Shown: piece by piece, positions 17,741-26,770 of the stretch
Layout of the letters: the number at the start of each line of letters is the position of its first letter
How positions within the stretch are numbered: the stretch's first letter is position 1
DNA from: Vibrio ziniensis
GTDB lineage: Bacteria; Pseudomonadota; Gammaproteobacteria; Enterobacterales; Vibrionaceae
Length of the DNA: 64,000 nucleotides
Assembly: GCF_011064285.1 (NCBI RefSeq)
Contig: NZ_CP049332.1
Coordinates: 372,001-436,000, forward strand
Direction: 5' to 3'
Position numbers and translations under genes: made by a program
The notes under the pieces: model-generated
Databases searched by the model: none
What the model saw: the letters and a program-made list of their open reading frames with translations, nothing else
Told to the model about the DNA's origin: nothing

Positions 17741-18667
17741 ATGAAAATCGGTATTATCGGCCTAGGCGATATCGCGCAAAAAGCCTATCTCCCAGTAATT
17801 ACATCAATCCCCGACATCGAACTTGTATTCTGTACTCGCAACGAGCAAACTCTGGCTGCACTGGCAAAACAATACCGAATTTCGGAATCTTGTCGTGATT
17901 ACAAAGAGCTGCTTAGTTTTAAGGTTGATGCAGTTATGGTTCATGCAGCCACTGCCATTCATCCTGAAATTGCCAGTTTCTTTTTAAGCCAAGGTATCCC
18001 AACTTTCGTCGATAAGCCGCTTGCCGACAGTGCACAAGCCTGTGAAACCCTTTACGAGTTAGCACAAAAATACCATCAACCGTTATACGTTGGTTTTAAC
18101 CGCCGTCATATCCCGCTCTTTAATCAACACCTGTCGGGTTTACAGCAAGGGACATTAGAAAACTTACGTGCGCTTCGCTGGGAAAAGCACCGTTACAACC
18201 TAACAGGTGATATCCGAACCTTTATCTTTGACGACTTTATTCATCCCTTAGACAGCGTGAATTTATTTGCTAAAGCCGACTTACTAGATGTGTATGTCAC
18301 TCACCAAATGTCTGGAAATGAACTCGCACGCATTGATGTGCAGTGGCAACACGGTGAAACCCTATTGCATGCATCCATGAACCGTCAGTATGGCATCACA
18401 GGCGAGCGTATACAGGCTAATTTAATCAATGAGGCATATGAATTTGATTCGTTTGTCTCAGGTCAGCACTGGGCGAATAATCAGCAAACCGCTCTATCAT
18501 TAAAAGACTGGACACCAATGCTAGACAGTAAAGGCTTTGCTTACATGATCAAAGAGTGGCTAGACGTGGTTGAAACTGGAACACTTTCTACCTCCGTAAT
18601 TGAACGTAATATTGCCAGTCACCGGCTAGCCGAAGCGATCTGCAATAAAATACAAAGTTCAATCTAA
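17741..18667 (+). CDS. Gfo/Idh/MocA-family oxidoreductase
   Basis: A 308-residue NAD(P)-dependent oxidoreductase. The Rossmann motif GIIGLGDIAQKAYLP starts the protein, and the family motif PTFVDKPLADSAQAC (conserved EKP-type Lys) follows at about residue 95. The C-terminal alpha/beta domain contains FIFDDFIHPLDSVNLF with the conserved Asp/His region. Substrates in this family are sugars, inositols or related compounds. It follows mtlR in the same direction after 109 bp, so it may extend the mannitol locus, but a functional link is only inferred. Confidence 0.87.
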   Translation: MKIGIIGLGDIAQKAYLPVITSIPDIELVFCTRNEQTLAALAKQYRISESCRDYKELLSFKVDAVMVHAATAIHPEIASFFLSQGIPTFVDKPLADSAQACETLYELAQKYHQPLYVGFNRRHIPLFNQHLSGLQQGTLENLRALRWEKHRYNLTGDIRTFIFDDFIHPLDSVNLFAKADLLDVYVTHQMSGNELARIDVQWQHGETLLHASMNRQYGITGERIQANLINEAYEFDSFVSGQHWANNQQTALSLKDWTPMLDSKGFAYMIKEWLDVVETGTLSTSVIERNIASHRLAEAICNKIQSSI

Positions 18668-18733
18668 CAGGCAGTCGTCGCCTATACTTAACTCGTCGCC
18701 GCTCTATTCTATGAATGCACAACGGGAGGGTAT

Positions 18734-18916
18734 ATGGAATTAAGAAATAAGGCTGGGCAGGTTACCCAACTAGCAGACAACCTCACTTTGAAAGAAGTTC
18801 AGGATATGGGGTTCACCATCGACTTATGTGATGAAGCCTACGACCCAAACGAACATTGGCAGGTCAAGCAAGATAGACACAACAAAAAGCGCAGAGACTA
18901 TCCTGAAAATTCTTAG
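18734..18916 (+). CDS. Small conserved-looking hypothetical protein
   Basis: A 60-residue acidic and basic mixed protein (MELRNKAGQVTQLADNLTLKEVQDMGFTIDLCDEAYDPN) with one cysteine and a charged tail; no membrane segment. A strong ribosome site GGGAGG lies six bases before ATG 18734, and a perfect terminator follows. These signals support a real gene. I do not recognise the family. Confidence 0.65.
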   Translation: MELRNKAGQVTQLADNLTLKEVQDMGFTIDLCDEAYDPNEHWQVKQDRHNKKRRDYPENS

Positions 18917-18929
18917 TATTAGAATATAT

Positions 18930-18961
18930 AAAGGAGCAATCCGACACTGGATTGCTCCTTT
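18930..18961. terminator. Bidirectional terminator between small gene and DASS gene
   Basis: A perfect 13-bp stem AAAGGAGCAATCC / GGATTGCTCCTTT with a 6-base loop and flanking A/T runs lies between convergent genes. Confidence 0.93.
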
Positions 18962-18980
18962 ATTTTCTTTTCGGAAAGTT

Positions 18981-20366
18981 TTACCAGAATGTCATTGCGA
19001 TTGTGGTCAAGAGAGCAATACATGCTAGGTTGAGGACAAAGCCGACTTTCATCATTTCTCGTTGTTCAATGTGACCAGTGCCAAACACAATAGCATTTGG
19101 TGGCGTAGCAACAGGTAGCATGAATGCGCAAGAAGCGGAGATTGCAATCAACACTGACAATAGAACTGGCGATACACCGAACACTTCGGCAACACTGGCA
19201 AACACTGGGACAAGAAGCGCAGCACTTGCGGTATTGCTGGCAAACTCAGTTAAAAACACCACAAACACAGCAATCACAAATACAATGAAAAACATCCCAA
19301 AGTCTGAAATTAACTGACTTAATTCTTGAGCAATAAACACGCTCGTACCCGTTTGCTTCAAAACATTACTTAAGCAAATACCACCGCCGAACAAAAGCAA
19401 CACACCCCAGTCAGCTGTTTTCTCAATGTCTTTCCAGTGTACCACTCGGGCAAAACTCACCATAATGATCGCTGAAAGAGCGATAAGAGAGTCAAAGCTC
19501 TTAAAGCCGCCTAACATTGCGTTAACGGGTGCACTGAATATCCATAGAAATACCACTAGTGAGAAAATTCCAAGAGTAACTATTTTACCCTTATCCCAGT
19601 TTACAGGCTCAGAATGGGTATCAAACTGACCGCTGAGATCAGGCTTTAACATGAAATAAAGAATCGCTAAACAAATTGGGAGCATCACCAACGTTGTTGG
19701 CAAACCGAATTTCATCCAACCAACAAAGGTTAAACCAACTTCAGCTGCTGCAATGGCGTTAGGTGGGCTACCAACCACAGTCGCAATACCTCCAATACTT
19801 GCACTGTAAGCAATACCTAACAGTACGAAGACGTAAGTTGAGTGACCTCGTTTATCGTCAACTTTACTCAATACGCCAAGCACTAAAGGCAGCATCATTG
19901 CCGTGGTTGCTGTGTTACTGATCCACATTGAAAGCGCAGCAGAGACACCAAACAACATAAAGACAGCCACACTCATACGTCCTTGGGCTAACACTAGTAC
20001 TTTATCGGCAATAACTTTATCTAAACCTTGGCGATGCATAGCCGCCGCGAGGGCAAAGCCGCCCAAAAATAGGAAGATAATCGAGTTAGCGAAGTTGTTC
20101 AGAGCAGCTTGGGTGTCAAACACCCCAAGAAACACCGCCATTACAGGGACAAGTATTGCAGTCACGGTGACATGTAATGCTTCCGTCAGCCAAAGGATGG
20201 CGATAAACGTGAGCATACTGATACCCAACACTACGTTAGGCTCAAAAGGTAGGGTATAGAGTAAGGTCAGAAACAATGCGATATCTGCTATCACTATCAG
20301 ACTGTTTCGGTTAAAAAACCATTCTCGGGTGTTACTGGGTAAAGGGACACTATCATTTCTATTCAT
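18981..20366 (-). CDS. DASS/SLC13 family Na+/anion symporter
   Basis: A 461-residue membrane protein with about 11 hydrophobic segments. The two SNT sodium and substrate motifs of the DASS family are visible: [18 protein letters not shown] and [18 protein letters not shown], with [18 protein letters not shown] near the end. Such carriers import di- or tricarboxylates, or sometimes sulfate; the exact anion is not clear. AAGGA precedes the ATG at 20366. Monocistronic. Confidence 0.9.
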   Translation of the reverse strand: MNRNDSVPLPSNTREWFFNRNSLIVIADIALFLTLLYTLPFEPNVVLGISMLTFIAILWLTEALHVTVTAILVPVMAVFLGVFDTQAALNNFANSIIFLFLGGFALAAAMHRQGLDKVIADKVLVLAQGRMSVAVFMLFGVSAALSMWISNTATTAMMLPLVLGVLSKVDDKRGHSTYVFVLLGIAYSASIGGIATVVGSPPNAIAAAEVGLTFVGWMKFGLPTTLVMLPICLAILYFMLKPDLSGQFDTHSEPVNWDKGKIVTLGIFSLVVFLWIFSAPVNAMLGGFKSFDSLIALSAIIMVSFARVVHWKDIEKTADWGVLLLFGGGICLSNVLKQTGTSVFIAQELSQLISDFGMFFIVFVIAVFVVFLTEFASNTASAALLVPVFASVAEVFGVSPVLLSVLIAISASCAFMLPVATPPNAIVFGTGHIEQREMMKVGFVLNLACIALLTTIAMTFW

Positions 20367-20580
20367 TATTATTTTCCTTATAAAGGCCTTACGGCAACAT
20401 CATGATCACACGTAATCAAACAAGGAGATAATAATTTATTGTCAACTTGTTAAACTAATCAACATTAAATCCAACAACTTAACATTTTGAAATAAATAGG
20501 AATGTAAATGTCCATTTTCATTCGACTGACTTTTAATAAAACATCAGTTTTAAACAACAACCTAGCTGAAAAGCTTATTT

Positions 20581-21438
20581 TTAAGAAACCAGCCTAGCGA
20601 TTTGATCAAATGCATGCATTACCTCAGGACTTGTCATCACTCTGCCATGACCTTGGTTTTGAGTGGTTATAAGAGTAACGTTATCCATTTCTTGAGACGC
20701 TTTTTGCGAAACAGAATACCTCGCAAATTTATCACCTTCGTCATGAACAATTATAGTCTGTGACTCTCTGTGTTTAAGCTTTTTGTATGGGTCGATTGAC
20801 TGAATTGGGTAACGATATTCGTCCTGAACTTCGTTAACAACTTCTTCAAACAGTCGCATTGAATAACCCGAGCGAGCTACTGTGCTGAACAAGTTGTCTA
20901 AATAATCTAAAACTGGGGCAATCAGCAGCATCGGACAACTCACAATTTTAGCGTGCCGACATTCCAGCGCAGTCGCATTGCCCATGCTGTGCCCAACTAA
21001 ACCCACCACCTCATTTTCACTATCTAAGATAGCTTCTAGCCCTCGCACAAATGCTGGAATATGTCCTAAGGCTCCTTCACTTTCCCCATGACCAGGGTGA
21101 TCGTAAGCAAGAGCGGTAAATCCTAGTGATGCAATGTGCTCCATCAAAGGATAAAACTGATTAGAAGAACCAGACCAGCCATGGGTTAATACCCAAACAG
21201 GGCCGGTGCCCAAACGGAATGTCGTTAGCTGCCCCTCCGGTGATTGGACGTGCGATTTGATTAACCCCACAGGAGGCTGATTCTTTGCTTTCATACGAAC
21301 AGGGGTGAGAAGAAGCTTTTTTGCCATTTTCTTGGCGTGCCTTGGAGCCAATGAATGATGCAAACGTGTAGTGACATTGACTAAGCCGCGACGCCAATTA
21401 AAACGTTGCGCGGTGTTGAAGTAAATTTTCTCACTCAT
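20581..21438 (-). CDS. Alpha/beta hydrolase
   Basis: A 285-residue serine hydrolase. Visible elements are the oxyanion region WVLTHGWSGSSNQF, the DHPGHGES strand-turn, the nucleophile elbow GLVGHSMGNA, an acid in HDEGDKFARY and the final His in NQGHGRVM. No signal peptide, so cytoplasmic. AAGGAC precedes ATG 21438. It lies just downstream of a TetR-family gene on the same strand (57 bp apart), which may control it. Esterase or lipase-like substrate unknown. Confidence 0.88.
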   Translation of the reverse strand: MSEKIYFNTAQRFNWRRGLVNVTTRLHHSLAPRHAKKMAKKLLLTPVRMKAKNQPPVGLIKSHVQSPEGQLTTFRLGTGPVWVLTHGWSGSSNQFYPLMEHIASLGFTALAYDHPGHGESEGALGHIPAFVRGLEAILDSENEVVGLVGHSMGNATALECRHAKIVSCPMLLIAPVLDYLDNLFSTVARSGYSMRLFEEVVNEVQDEYRYPIQSIDPYKKLKHRESQTIIVHDEGDKFARYSVSQKASQEMDNVTLITTQNQGHGRVMTSPEVMHAFDQIARLVS

Positions 21439-21495
21439 AACTGTCCTTAAACCAAAACGTACGGTCGTGCTTTTTATTGGTAAATTTTTTACTGG

Positions 21496-22086
21496 TTAAC
21501 GTTTCCAGCGATCAAATAAGTCGCTGACTCCTTGCCAAAACCTCTGATGGCTTTGCTCTTGTCCATAGATGGAATAAAACAAATGCGCGCTAAGATACAA
21601 GCCATAAAGCTCATAACTCGCTTGCTTGGCGTCCAAATCCTCTCGGAACTGATGGTTCTCTACGCCCTTTTCAATCTGAATTTGTAAGTACTGAATCCAA
21701 TGAGAGATGATTTTTTTGAGTTCCTGCTGAATAGCACACTCACTTTTTGCCGATTCTTTCCAAGCATCTAAAAACATACAACTACCTTGGAAGGAGTGGT
21801 TCCAACCCATCCAACTATCTAGGATAGAGCGCAATTTGCTCTCGATGTTCTTATCACCCAGCTCACGAGCAGGAGCAATGACACGCGAGACAAACACTTC
21901 ATTCGCAAAATCAACCACGGCTAATTGTAAGTTCTCTTTTGAATTGAAATGAGCAAACAAACCGCTTTTGGACATACCACACTGCTTGGCAAGCTCTCCA
22001 ATGGTTAAGCTCTCCAATCCATTTTCACTGGCTAAATCAAACGCCTTAGCCAAAATGTTTTCGCGGGTAATTTTTCCTTTACTCAT
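21496..22086 (-). CDS. TetR/AcrR-family transcriptional regulator
   Basis: A 196-residue protein with an N-terminal helix-turn-helix (ITRENILAKAFDLASENGLESLTIGELAKQCGMSKSGLFAHFNSKENL) and a helical ligand-binding C-domain. It is upstream of the alpha/beta hydrolase on the same strand and divergent from the MerR gene at 22268. Its ligand is unknown; likely targets are the hydrolase and itself. Confidence 0.9.
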   Translation of the reverse strand: MSKGKITRENILAKAFDLASENGLESLTIGELAKQCGMSKSGLFAHFNSKENLQLAVVDFANEVFVSRVIAPARELGDKNIESKLRSILDSWMGWNHSFQGSCMFLDAWKESAKSECAIQQELKKIISHWIQYLQIQIEKGVENHQFREDLDAKQASYELYGLYLSAHLFYSIYGQEQSHQRFWQGVSDLFDRWKR

Positions 22087-22202
22087 TGCTCATCAACTTC
22101 AGTTAACATGCGAAAAGTTTAGTACGATCGTTCTTTTTTTACAAACAGTCTTTTCGCTCGCAAAGAAACACAAAATAAATTCTCCTACACACAATTAAAG
22201 CC

Positions 22203-22234
22203 TTGACCTTGTACTTAACTACAAAGTTTATACT
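22203..22234 (+). promoter_or_regulatory. MerR-type promoter with 20-bp spacer
   Basis: TTGACC and TATACT are separated by 20 bp, longer than the usual 17. The spacer region carries an inverted repeat ACCTTGTAC / CTACAAAGT (7 of 9 pairs). This is the classic architecture of promoters that MerR-family metal sensors activate by DNA distortion. It drives the regulator and efflux permease genes downstream. Confidence 0.8.
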
Positions 22235-22267
22235 CTTAAAAAATGACAAGGTAAGTGAGGTTTGTAC

Positions 22268-22687
22268 ATGGTGTCTTTAACCCGCGGTCAACTGGCGAAA
22301 CAACTCAACATCACCACAGAGGCTATTCGATTTTATGAGCAGCAAAACTTAATAGAGCCGCTGCGTGCCGATAACGGCTATCGTCAATATGACCAACACT
22401 GTATTGATAAGTTGAAATTCATCCTTCACGCCAAGGAAGTGGGCTTATCTCTAAGTGATATTCAGGAACTACTTTCGATTCAAATTGAACCTGACCAGCA
22501 CACTTGCCAAGAAGTAAAAGACATCACTCAAGCTAAGCTAAGAGACATTGAACTGCGCATTACTCAACTACAGCACATGCACAATGCATTAAAAGTGATT
22601 AACGAACGCTGTTGTGGAGGTGCACATTCCGCTGAGCACTGCACTATCCTGACAGCTTTAACTCAAACTCAACCAGAGGAGGCTTAA
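22268..22687 (+). CDS. MerR-family metal sensor, ZntR-like
   Basis: About 139 residues: a winged helix (LTRGQLAKQLNITTEAIRFYEQQNLIEPLRADNGYRQY), a dimerisation coiled coil, and a metal loop with cysteines and histidines, HTCQE and ERCCGGAHSAEHCTIL. The CCGGAH-x3-C pattern matches the zinc-binding loop of ZntR. Start is ATG 22268 with GTGAGG seven bases upstream; the in-frame TTG at 22262 is unlikely. It probably activates the 20-bp-spacer promoter in front of it in response to Zn(II) or a similar ion, and the permease gene begins one base after its stop. Confidence 0.87.
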   Translation: MVSLTRGQLAKQLNITTEAIRFYEQQNLIEPLRADNGYRQYDQHCIDKLKFILHAKEVGLSLSDIQELLSIQIEPDQHTCQEVKDITQAKLRDIELRITQLQHMHNALKVINERCCGGAHSAEHCTILTALTQTQPEEA

Positions 22688-22688
22688 C

Positions 22689-23786
22689 ATGCAAGCTATT
22701 ACGACGTTTTTAAATACCCTGCTCGATTTGTGGCTTGATGCTTCTTTCTGGCTAATCATAGGTTTGTTTGTTGCTGGTGTACTTAAAGTCACGTTAAGCA
22801 ACGAGAAACTCAGCAAACACCTAACCGGACACGGAATGTGGCCAAGCATCAAAGCAGCGATATTAGGGATGCCGCTACCGCTATGTTCTTGTGGAGTGAT
22901 ACCCGCTGCGGTAGGACTCCGTCGTGGAGGCGCTTCAAAAAGTGCAACAACGGCATTTTTAATTTCGACACCGGAAACTGGCGTTGATTCGATTGCCATT
23001 TCATACGCTCTATTGGGGCCATTTATGGCTGTTATTCGCCCAATAGCGGCCACTGCTTCAGCAATCAGTGCAGCGTTTTTGGTATTGGTGACGGATAAAG
23101 ATAACCACACTCCACCGCCACCCGCCGAGCCAGTAAAAAGTTCATGTTGTTCAGGCTCGCATAGTTGCAGTAGTCATGAATCCACAGAACATGCCACTGA
23201 GAAAAAACCACAACCTTGGCTGCAAAAAATGTGGGAAGGTCAGAAATACGCCTTCACGGATTTGATTGAAGATTTATCGCTATGGCTGATCGTTGGTTTG
23301 ATTGTCTCAGCGTTAGTCGTCACATTTGTTCCTTCTGAAGCTTTAGTGGAAATCAGCCGTAGCCCTTGGGCGATGGTACTGATGGCTTTGATTGGTGTGC
23401 CTATGTATATCTGTGCTTCAGCTTCAACGCCAATTGCCGCAGGTTTGATGCTGGCTGGCGTCTCGCCGGGTGCTGTACTGGTGTTCTTACTTGCGGGTCC
23501 AGCAACAAACATGGCAACACTTGGTATTGTGAGAAAAGAACTAGGAACCAAAGCACTAATAAGCTACTTAGTTGGTGTGGTGGGCGTCGCTATATTGTTT
23601 GGTTATCTCACCAACTTCTTGGTCGATACCTACGATATCAATATCAATGCTCAGCTTGCTGCCAGCAACGAACTACTGCCTGCGGTGATCTCATGGGCAA
23701 GTGGTATCGCGTTAGCCGTGATCATCGCAGCTGACCTTTGGAAACGTTTTAGCCCTAAACAACATAAGGCAAGCTGCTGTTCATAA
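22689..23786 (+). CDS. SO_0444-type Cu/Zn efflux permease (DUF318)
   Basis: A 365-residue permease of PF03773. Two homologous membrane halves flank a hydrophilic loop. The first half has MPLPLCSCGVIPAAVGLRRGGASKSA, the second GVPMYICASASTPIAAGLMLAGVSPGAVLVFLLAGPATN. The loop is cysteine- and histidine-rich (SSCCSGSHSCSSHES) and the C-terminus ends KASCCS, both likely metal sites. The operon with a ZntR-like sensor supports heavy-metal export from the cytoplasm; the ion is not proven. Confidence 0.85.
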   Translation: MQAITTFLNTLLDLWLDASFWLIIGLFVAGVLKVTLSNEKLSKHLTGHGMWPSIKAAILGMPLPLCSCGVIPAAVGLRRGGASKSATTAFLISTPETGVDSIAISYALLGPFMAVIRPIAATASAISAAFLVLVTDKDNHTPPPPAEPVKSSCCSGSHSCSSHESTEHATEKKPQPWLQKMWEGQKYAFTDLIEDLSLWLIVGLIVSALVVTFVPSEALVEISRSPWAMVLMALIGVPMYICASASTPIAAGLMLAGVSPGAVLVFLLAGPATNMATLGIVRKELGTKALISYLVGVVGVAILFGYLTNFLVDTYDININAQLAASNELLPAVISWASGIALAVIIAADLWKRFSPKQHKASCCS

Positions 23787-23849
23787 GGTTGACCGAGAAA
23801 GCGTATTCCAATCAAATGCAACACACTGTAGAGTATAAAAATCTTTCAG

Positions 23850-23888
23850 TAAGCACTGTCGTTAAACACTACGTCAGTGCTTATTGTT
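23850..23888 (+). terminator. Intrinsic terminator after metal-efflux permease
   Basis: TAAGCACTG-T-CGT pairs with ACG-T-CAGTGCTTA around an 8-base loop, followed by TTGTTTT. A GTG in the next gene's frame at 23877 lies inside it, which argues against that start. Confidence 0.75.
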
Positions 23889-23918
23889 TTAAATATCTCT
23901 TCTTCTGAAGTTCAAGGA

Positions 23919-24881
23919 ATGAACGTGGACAGTATCTTTCAATTACTGATGTTTTCGGCCTCCATTACAGGCCCTATTTGTTTGATGCTGGTACTCGGTG
24001 TTTTTCTTAAACGTATTAATCTGATTAACGATAACTTTATCGAAGTTGCGTCGAAAATCGTCTTTGAAGTGACACTACCGACCATGCTATTTTTAAGCAT
24101 TGTCAGCTCAAACCACGATTTTTCTTCCAGTACATCTTTAATTCTCTATGGCGTAGTCGCAAACTTTCTGTTCTTCCTGCTGACTACGTTTATCACTAAA
24201 AAAACCTTTAACCGCCCCCAGGACCAAGGTGTCATTATTCAAGGCGCGTTCCGTGCCAATACGGCTATTATCGCTATCGCCTACGTAGCCAATGCTTATG
24301 GAAATACAGGGGTTGCATTGGCGGCTATCTATGTTGCCAGTATGACTTTGCTCTACAACATCCAAGCCGTTATCGCTTTAACCATCAAAAGTGACGCCAA
24401 AGGAACTTCTACTTCCAAAATCATCTTTCGAACCTTGACTAAGAACCCGCTGATCATCGCCATATTGTTCGGCATCTTCTGTTATGGATTCTCTATTCCA
24501 ATTCCTAAAATGGTGACCGATGCTGGGCGCTATTTGGGGAATATGACTCTCCCTTTGGCTCTGCTTTGCACAGGTGGTTCTTTGGATTTGAAAGCCTTGA
24601 GAGAAGACAACGCACCCGCTTGGTATGCTACTGGCTTTAAGCTCATTCTCGCGCCACTATTAACCACATTAGGCGCACTCATATTTGGTTTCAGAGGCAT
24701 GGAACTTGGACTTGTGTTCCTCATGAGTTCAGCTCCAACAGCTGCAGCAAGTTATGTAATGGCGAGAGCAATGGGAGGCAATGCAACACTGGCAGCCAAT
24801 ATCATTGCACTAACAACTATTTTTTCACTCTTCTCATGCACGTTTGGTATATTCCTGCTGTCCGCATTTGATTTAATGTAA
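23919..24881 (+). CDS. AEC-family transporter (auxin efflux carrier type)
   Basis: About 320 residues with ten hydrophobic segments in two halves and the family pattern GPICLMLVLGVFLKRINLIND, GAFRANTAIIAIAYVANAYG and SSAPTAAASYVMARAMGG. Bacterial relatives move malate, malonate or other small acids. The ATG at 23919 is directly next to an AAGGA; the GTG at 23925 has better spacing (six bases) and may be the true start. The frame extends to a GTG at 23877, which falls within the preceding terminator. Monocistronic; substrate unknown. Confidence 0.85.
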   Translation: MNVDSIFQLLMFSASITGPICLMLVLGVFLKRINLINDNFIEVASKIVFEVTLPTMLFLSIVSSNHDFSSSTSLILYGVVANFLFFLLTTFITKKTFNRPQDQGVIIQGAFRANTAIIAIAYVANAYGNTGVALAAIYVASMTLLYNIQAVIALTIKSDAKGTSTSKIIFRTLTKNPLIIAILFGIFCYGFSIPIPKMVTDAGRYLGNMTLPLALLCTGGSLDLKALREDNAPAWYATGFKLILAPLLTTLGALIFGFRGMELGLVFLMSSAPTAAASYVMARAMGGNATLAANIIALTTIFSLFSCTFGIFLLSAFDLM

Positions 24882-25030
24882 CGCATTTTATTTCGATGTA
24901 ACTAACGCCTATCGAGTTCACAAATCAGAGCAATTGTTGAGAGCAAGTGCTTATTTGTTGATATGACTCGAAAGGATCGTGTTGCATAACCAGTATTGTT
25001 CCACTTTCTATTTTTTCTTTGTAAGTACTT

Positions 25031-26056
25031 ATGACGTCGTTAAATAAAATTAAGAGCCTAGAGTTCGGAAGAACGGTGGCTATGCTCGCTATTATTGGTC
25101 TTCATTGCCAGTTGTTCACTACGCACACCTTTTACAATGATGAACCTTGGCTTGCGTACCTGTTCAACCAAGCCACTCGTTTTGCCGTTCCCCTGTTCTT
25201 TTTGATCTCTGGCTATCTGATTCAGCCAAAGCTCAGTAAAACACCTTTTGAAACCGCAAAACGCTACTCCCTTCCACTGATTCGTATTTGGTTGGTATGG
25301 AGTATTTTAAGCCTGTTGATGCCCTTTAACTTTGCTGCTGTTACCGAAAATGGTTACCTCACCGAGCGCACGGGCTATTGGAACTATTTGCTCACCAATC
25401 CTTTGAACTCTGTGCTTGAAGGCGGATTAGTTCACTTATGGTTTATTCCGTCTTTGATTATGGCGGTAGTCATTATCGCGTGGTCAGTTCGCTGGAATCT
25501 CTCTAAATGGATGATCCCTGTTGCAGCTGTCTTATACATTTATGGCGTTTTAGCTGGCGGCTATAGTGCGGTGAGCGAATTGGAAGCCCCTTTCTTTACT
25601 CGTAATGGTCCCTTCTTTAGCACCTTAATGGTTGTAATTGGCTATGTGGTTCGTGAGCGAAGTATTTCTTGTAGTGCTAAAACAGCATCGTTATTAGCAC
25701 TGTTGGGTATGACAGTGCATTTCGCTGAAGCCTATGGCTTACATCAATACGGCCAAGTGTTTAGCAATAACGATTACCTGTTCGGTACTGCCTTATGGGG
25801 CGTAGGCACTTTCCTGTTGCTATTGGCGAAGCCAAATTGGGGAAGTGCGGTTTGGATACAGTCTTTTGCAGACAGTGTATTAGGTATCTACGTTAGCCAC
25901 TTACTGGTTGCCGTCATTGTGATGAATATTTCTGGCATGTTGCAGCAAAATAGTTGGGATAGAGACATCACTCTATTTGCAGGAACGACGATTCTCACTC
26001 TACTCTTAGTAAAAGGAATTGAGCGGACATCGCTCAGAAGGATACTGTTTAGATAG
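25031..26056 (+). CDS. Acyltransferase-3 family membrane protein
   Basis: A 341-residue integral membrane protein with about ten hydrophobic segments, beginning LEFGRTVAMLAIIGLHCQLF (conserved His of the family at about residue 25) and RFAVPLFFLISGYLIQP. This is the pattern of acyltransferase 3/OafA-like enzymes, which O-acetylate or succinylate surface sugars. It is followed after seven bases by the START-domain gene; the pairing may be an operon. The acceptor molecule is unknown. Confidence 0.85.
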   Translation: MTSLNKIKSLEFGRTVAMLAIIGLHCQLFTTHTFYNDEPWLAYLFNQATRFAVPLFFLISGYLIQPKLSKTPFETAKRYSLPLIRIWLVWSILSLLMPFNFAAVTENGYLTERTGYWNYLLTNPLNSVLEGGLVHLWFIPSLIMAVVIIAWSVRWNLSKWMIPVAAVLYIYGVLAGGYSAVSELEAPFFTRNGPFFSTLMVVIGYVVRERSISCSAKTASLLALLGMTVHFAEAYGLHQYGQVFSNNDYLFGTALWGVGTFLLLLAKPNWGSAVWIQSFADSVLGIYVSHLLVAVIVMNISGMLQQNSWDRDITLFAGTTILTLLLVKGIERTSLRRILFR

Positions 26057-26063
26057 GAGTTCT

Positions 26064-26705
26064 ATGATTACGCGCATTGTCGCTATATCTTTACTTTTCG
26101 CTCAAAGTCTTGTTTGGGCGCAAAGTGAAAACAGTGAACTGCCATGGAAGCTCGCAAAAAGCGAGAACGGCATTCGAATTCATACTCGTGAACATCAAGG
26201 AGGATTGGTTGAAATTCGCGCTCAGATGTTCACGCCTACCACATATCAAGCATTCTTAGTGCTACTGGAAGACAGTGACAACCTGCCGAATTGGCTTGAT
26301 AAAGTCAGCAGCAGCAAAGTGCTAAAGCAACTTTCCACCAATGAAAACATCGTTTATACGCAGTTCTCAGCGCCTTGGCCTGCACGCGATCGAGACATGG
26401 TGACGTATTCGAAATATGAAATTGACAATGGTACTTTCAAATTGGAAATCAAAGATGCGGCCGATCAATATCCAGAACAAACAGGCTATGTACGAATTAA
26501 AGCTGTACAGGCAGACTGGACGTTAGAAAAGCTCACCAACGGCTTAACCCATATCGACTACACAGCCTATGCCGACCCAGGGGGTTATCTACCTGACTGG
26601 TTGACAAACCAACTTTCCGTATCAAGCGCGTTTAACACCTTCGAAGCATTAAAAACTCAGCTTCCAAACTATCAAAATAGCCATCATCCCAATCTCAATG
26701 AGTGA
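26064..26705 (+). CDS. Periplasmic START-domain protein
   Basis: About 213 residues from ATG 26064, which has AGGAG five bases upstream; the longer frame from 26019 overlaps the acyltransferase gene and is not preferred. A signal peptide (MITRIVAISLLFAQSLVWAQ) precedes a START/SRPBCC lipid-binding domain (WKLAKSENGIRIHTREHQG, FSAPWPARDRDMVTYSKYEI, ALKTQLPNYQ). It probably binds a hydrophobic ligand in the periplasm. The bidirectional terminator at 26723 closes the unit. Confidence 0.85.
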   Translation: MITRIVAISLLFAQSLVWAQSENSELPWKLAKSENGIRIHTREHQGGLVEIRAQMFTPTTYQAFLVLLEDSDNLPNWLDKVSSSKVLKQLSTNENIVYTQFSAPWPARDRDMVTYSKYEIDNGTFKLEIKDAADQYPEQTGYVRIKAVQADWTLEKLTNGLTHIDYTAYADPGGYLPDWLTNQLSVSSAFNTFEALKTQLPNYQNSHHPNLNE

Positions 26706-26722
26706 TGTTTCAAGATATAAAA

Positions 26723-26757
26723 AAGCCCCGATTTACACTATAAATCGGGGCTTAATT
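26723..26757. terminator. Bidirectional terminator, START gene / glgB
   Basis: A perfect 13-bp stem AAGCCCCGATTTA / TAAATCGGGGCTT with a 5-base loop, flanked by A and T runs, separates convergent genes. Confidence 0.92.
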
Positions 26758-26770
26758 TAGTGGCTCTCCA

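Noticed and set aside
19078..20259. Long plus-strand frames opposite the DASS gene
   Set aside because: They are threonine/asparagine-rich mirror frames of a membrane protein, with no start signals.
23877..23918. GTG start for the AEC carrier
   Set aside because: It lies inside the stem of the preceding gene's terminator, and no ribosome site precedes it.
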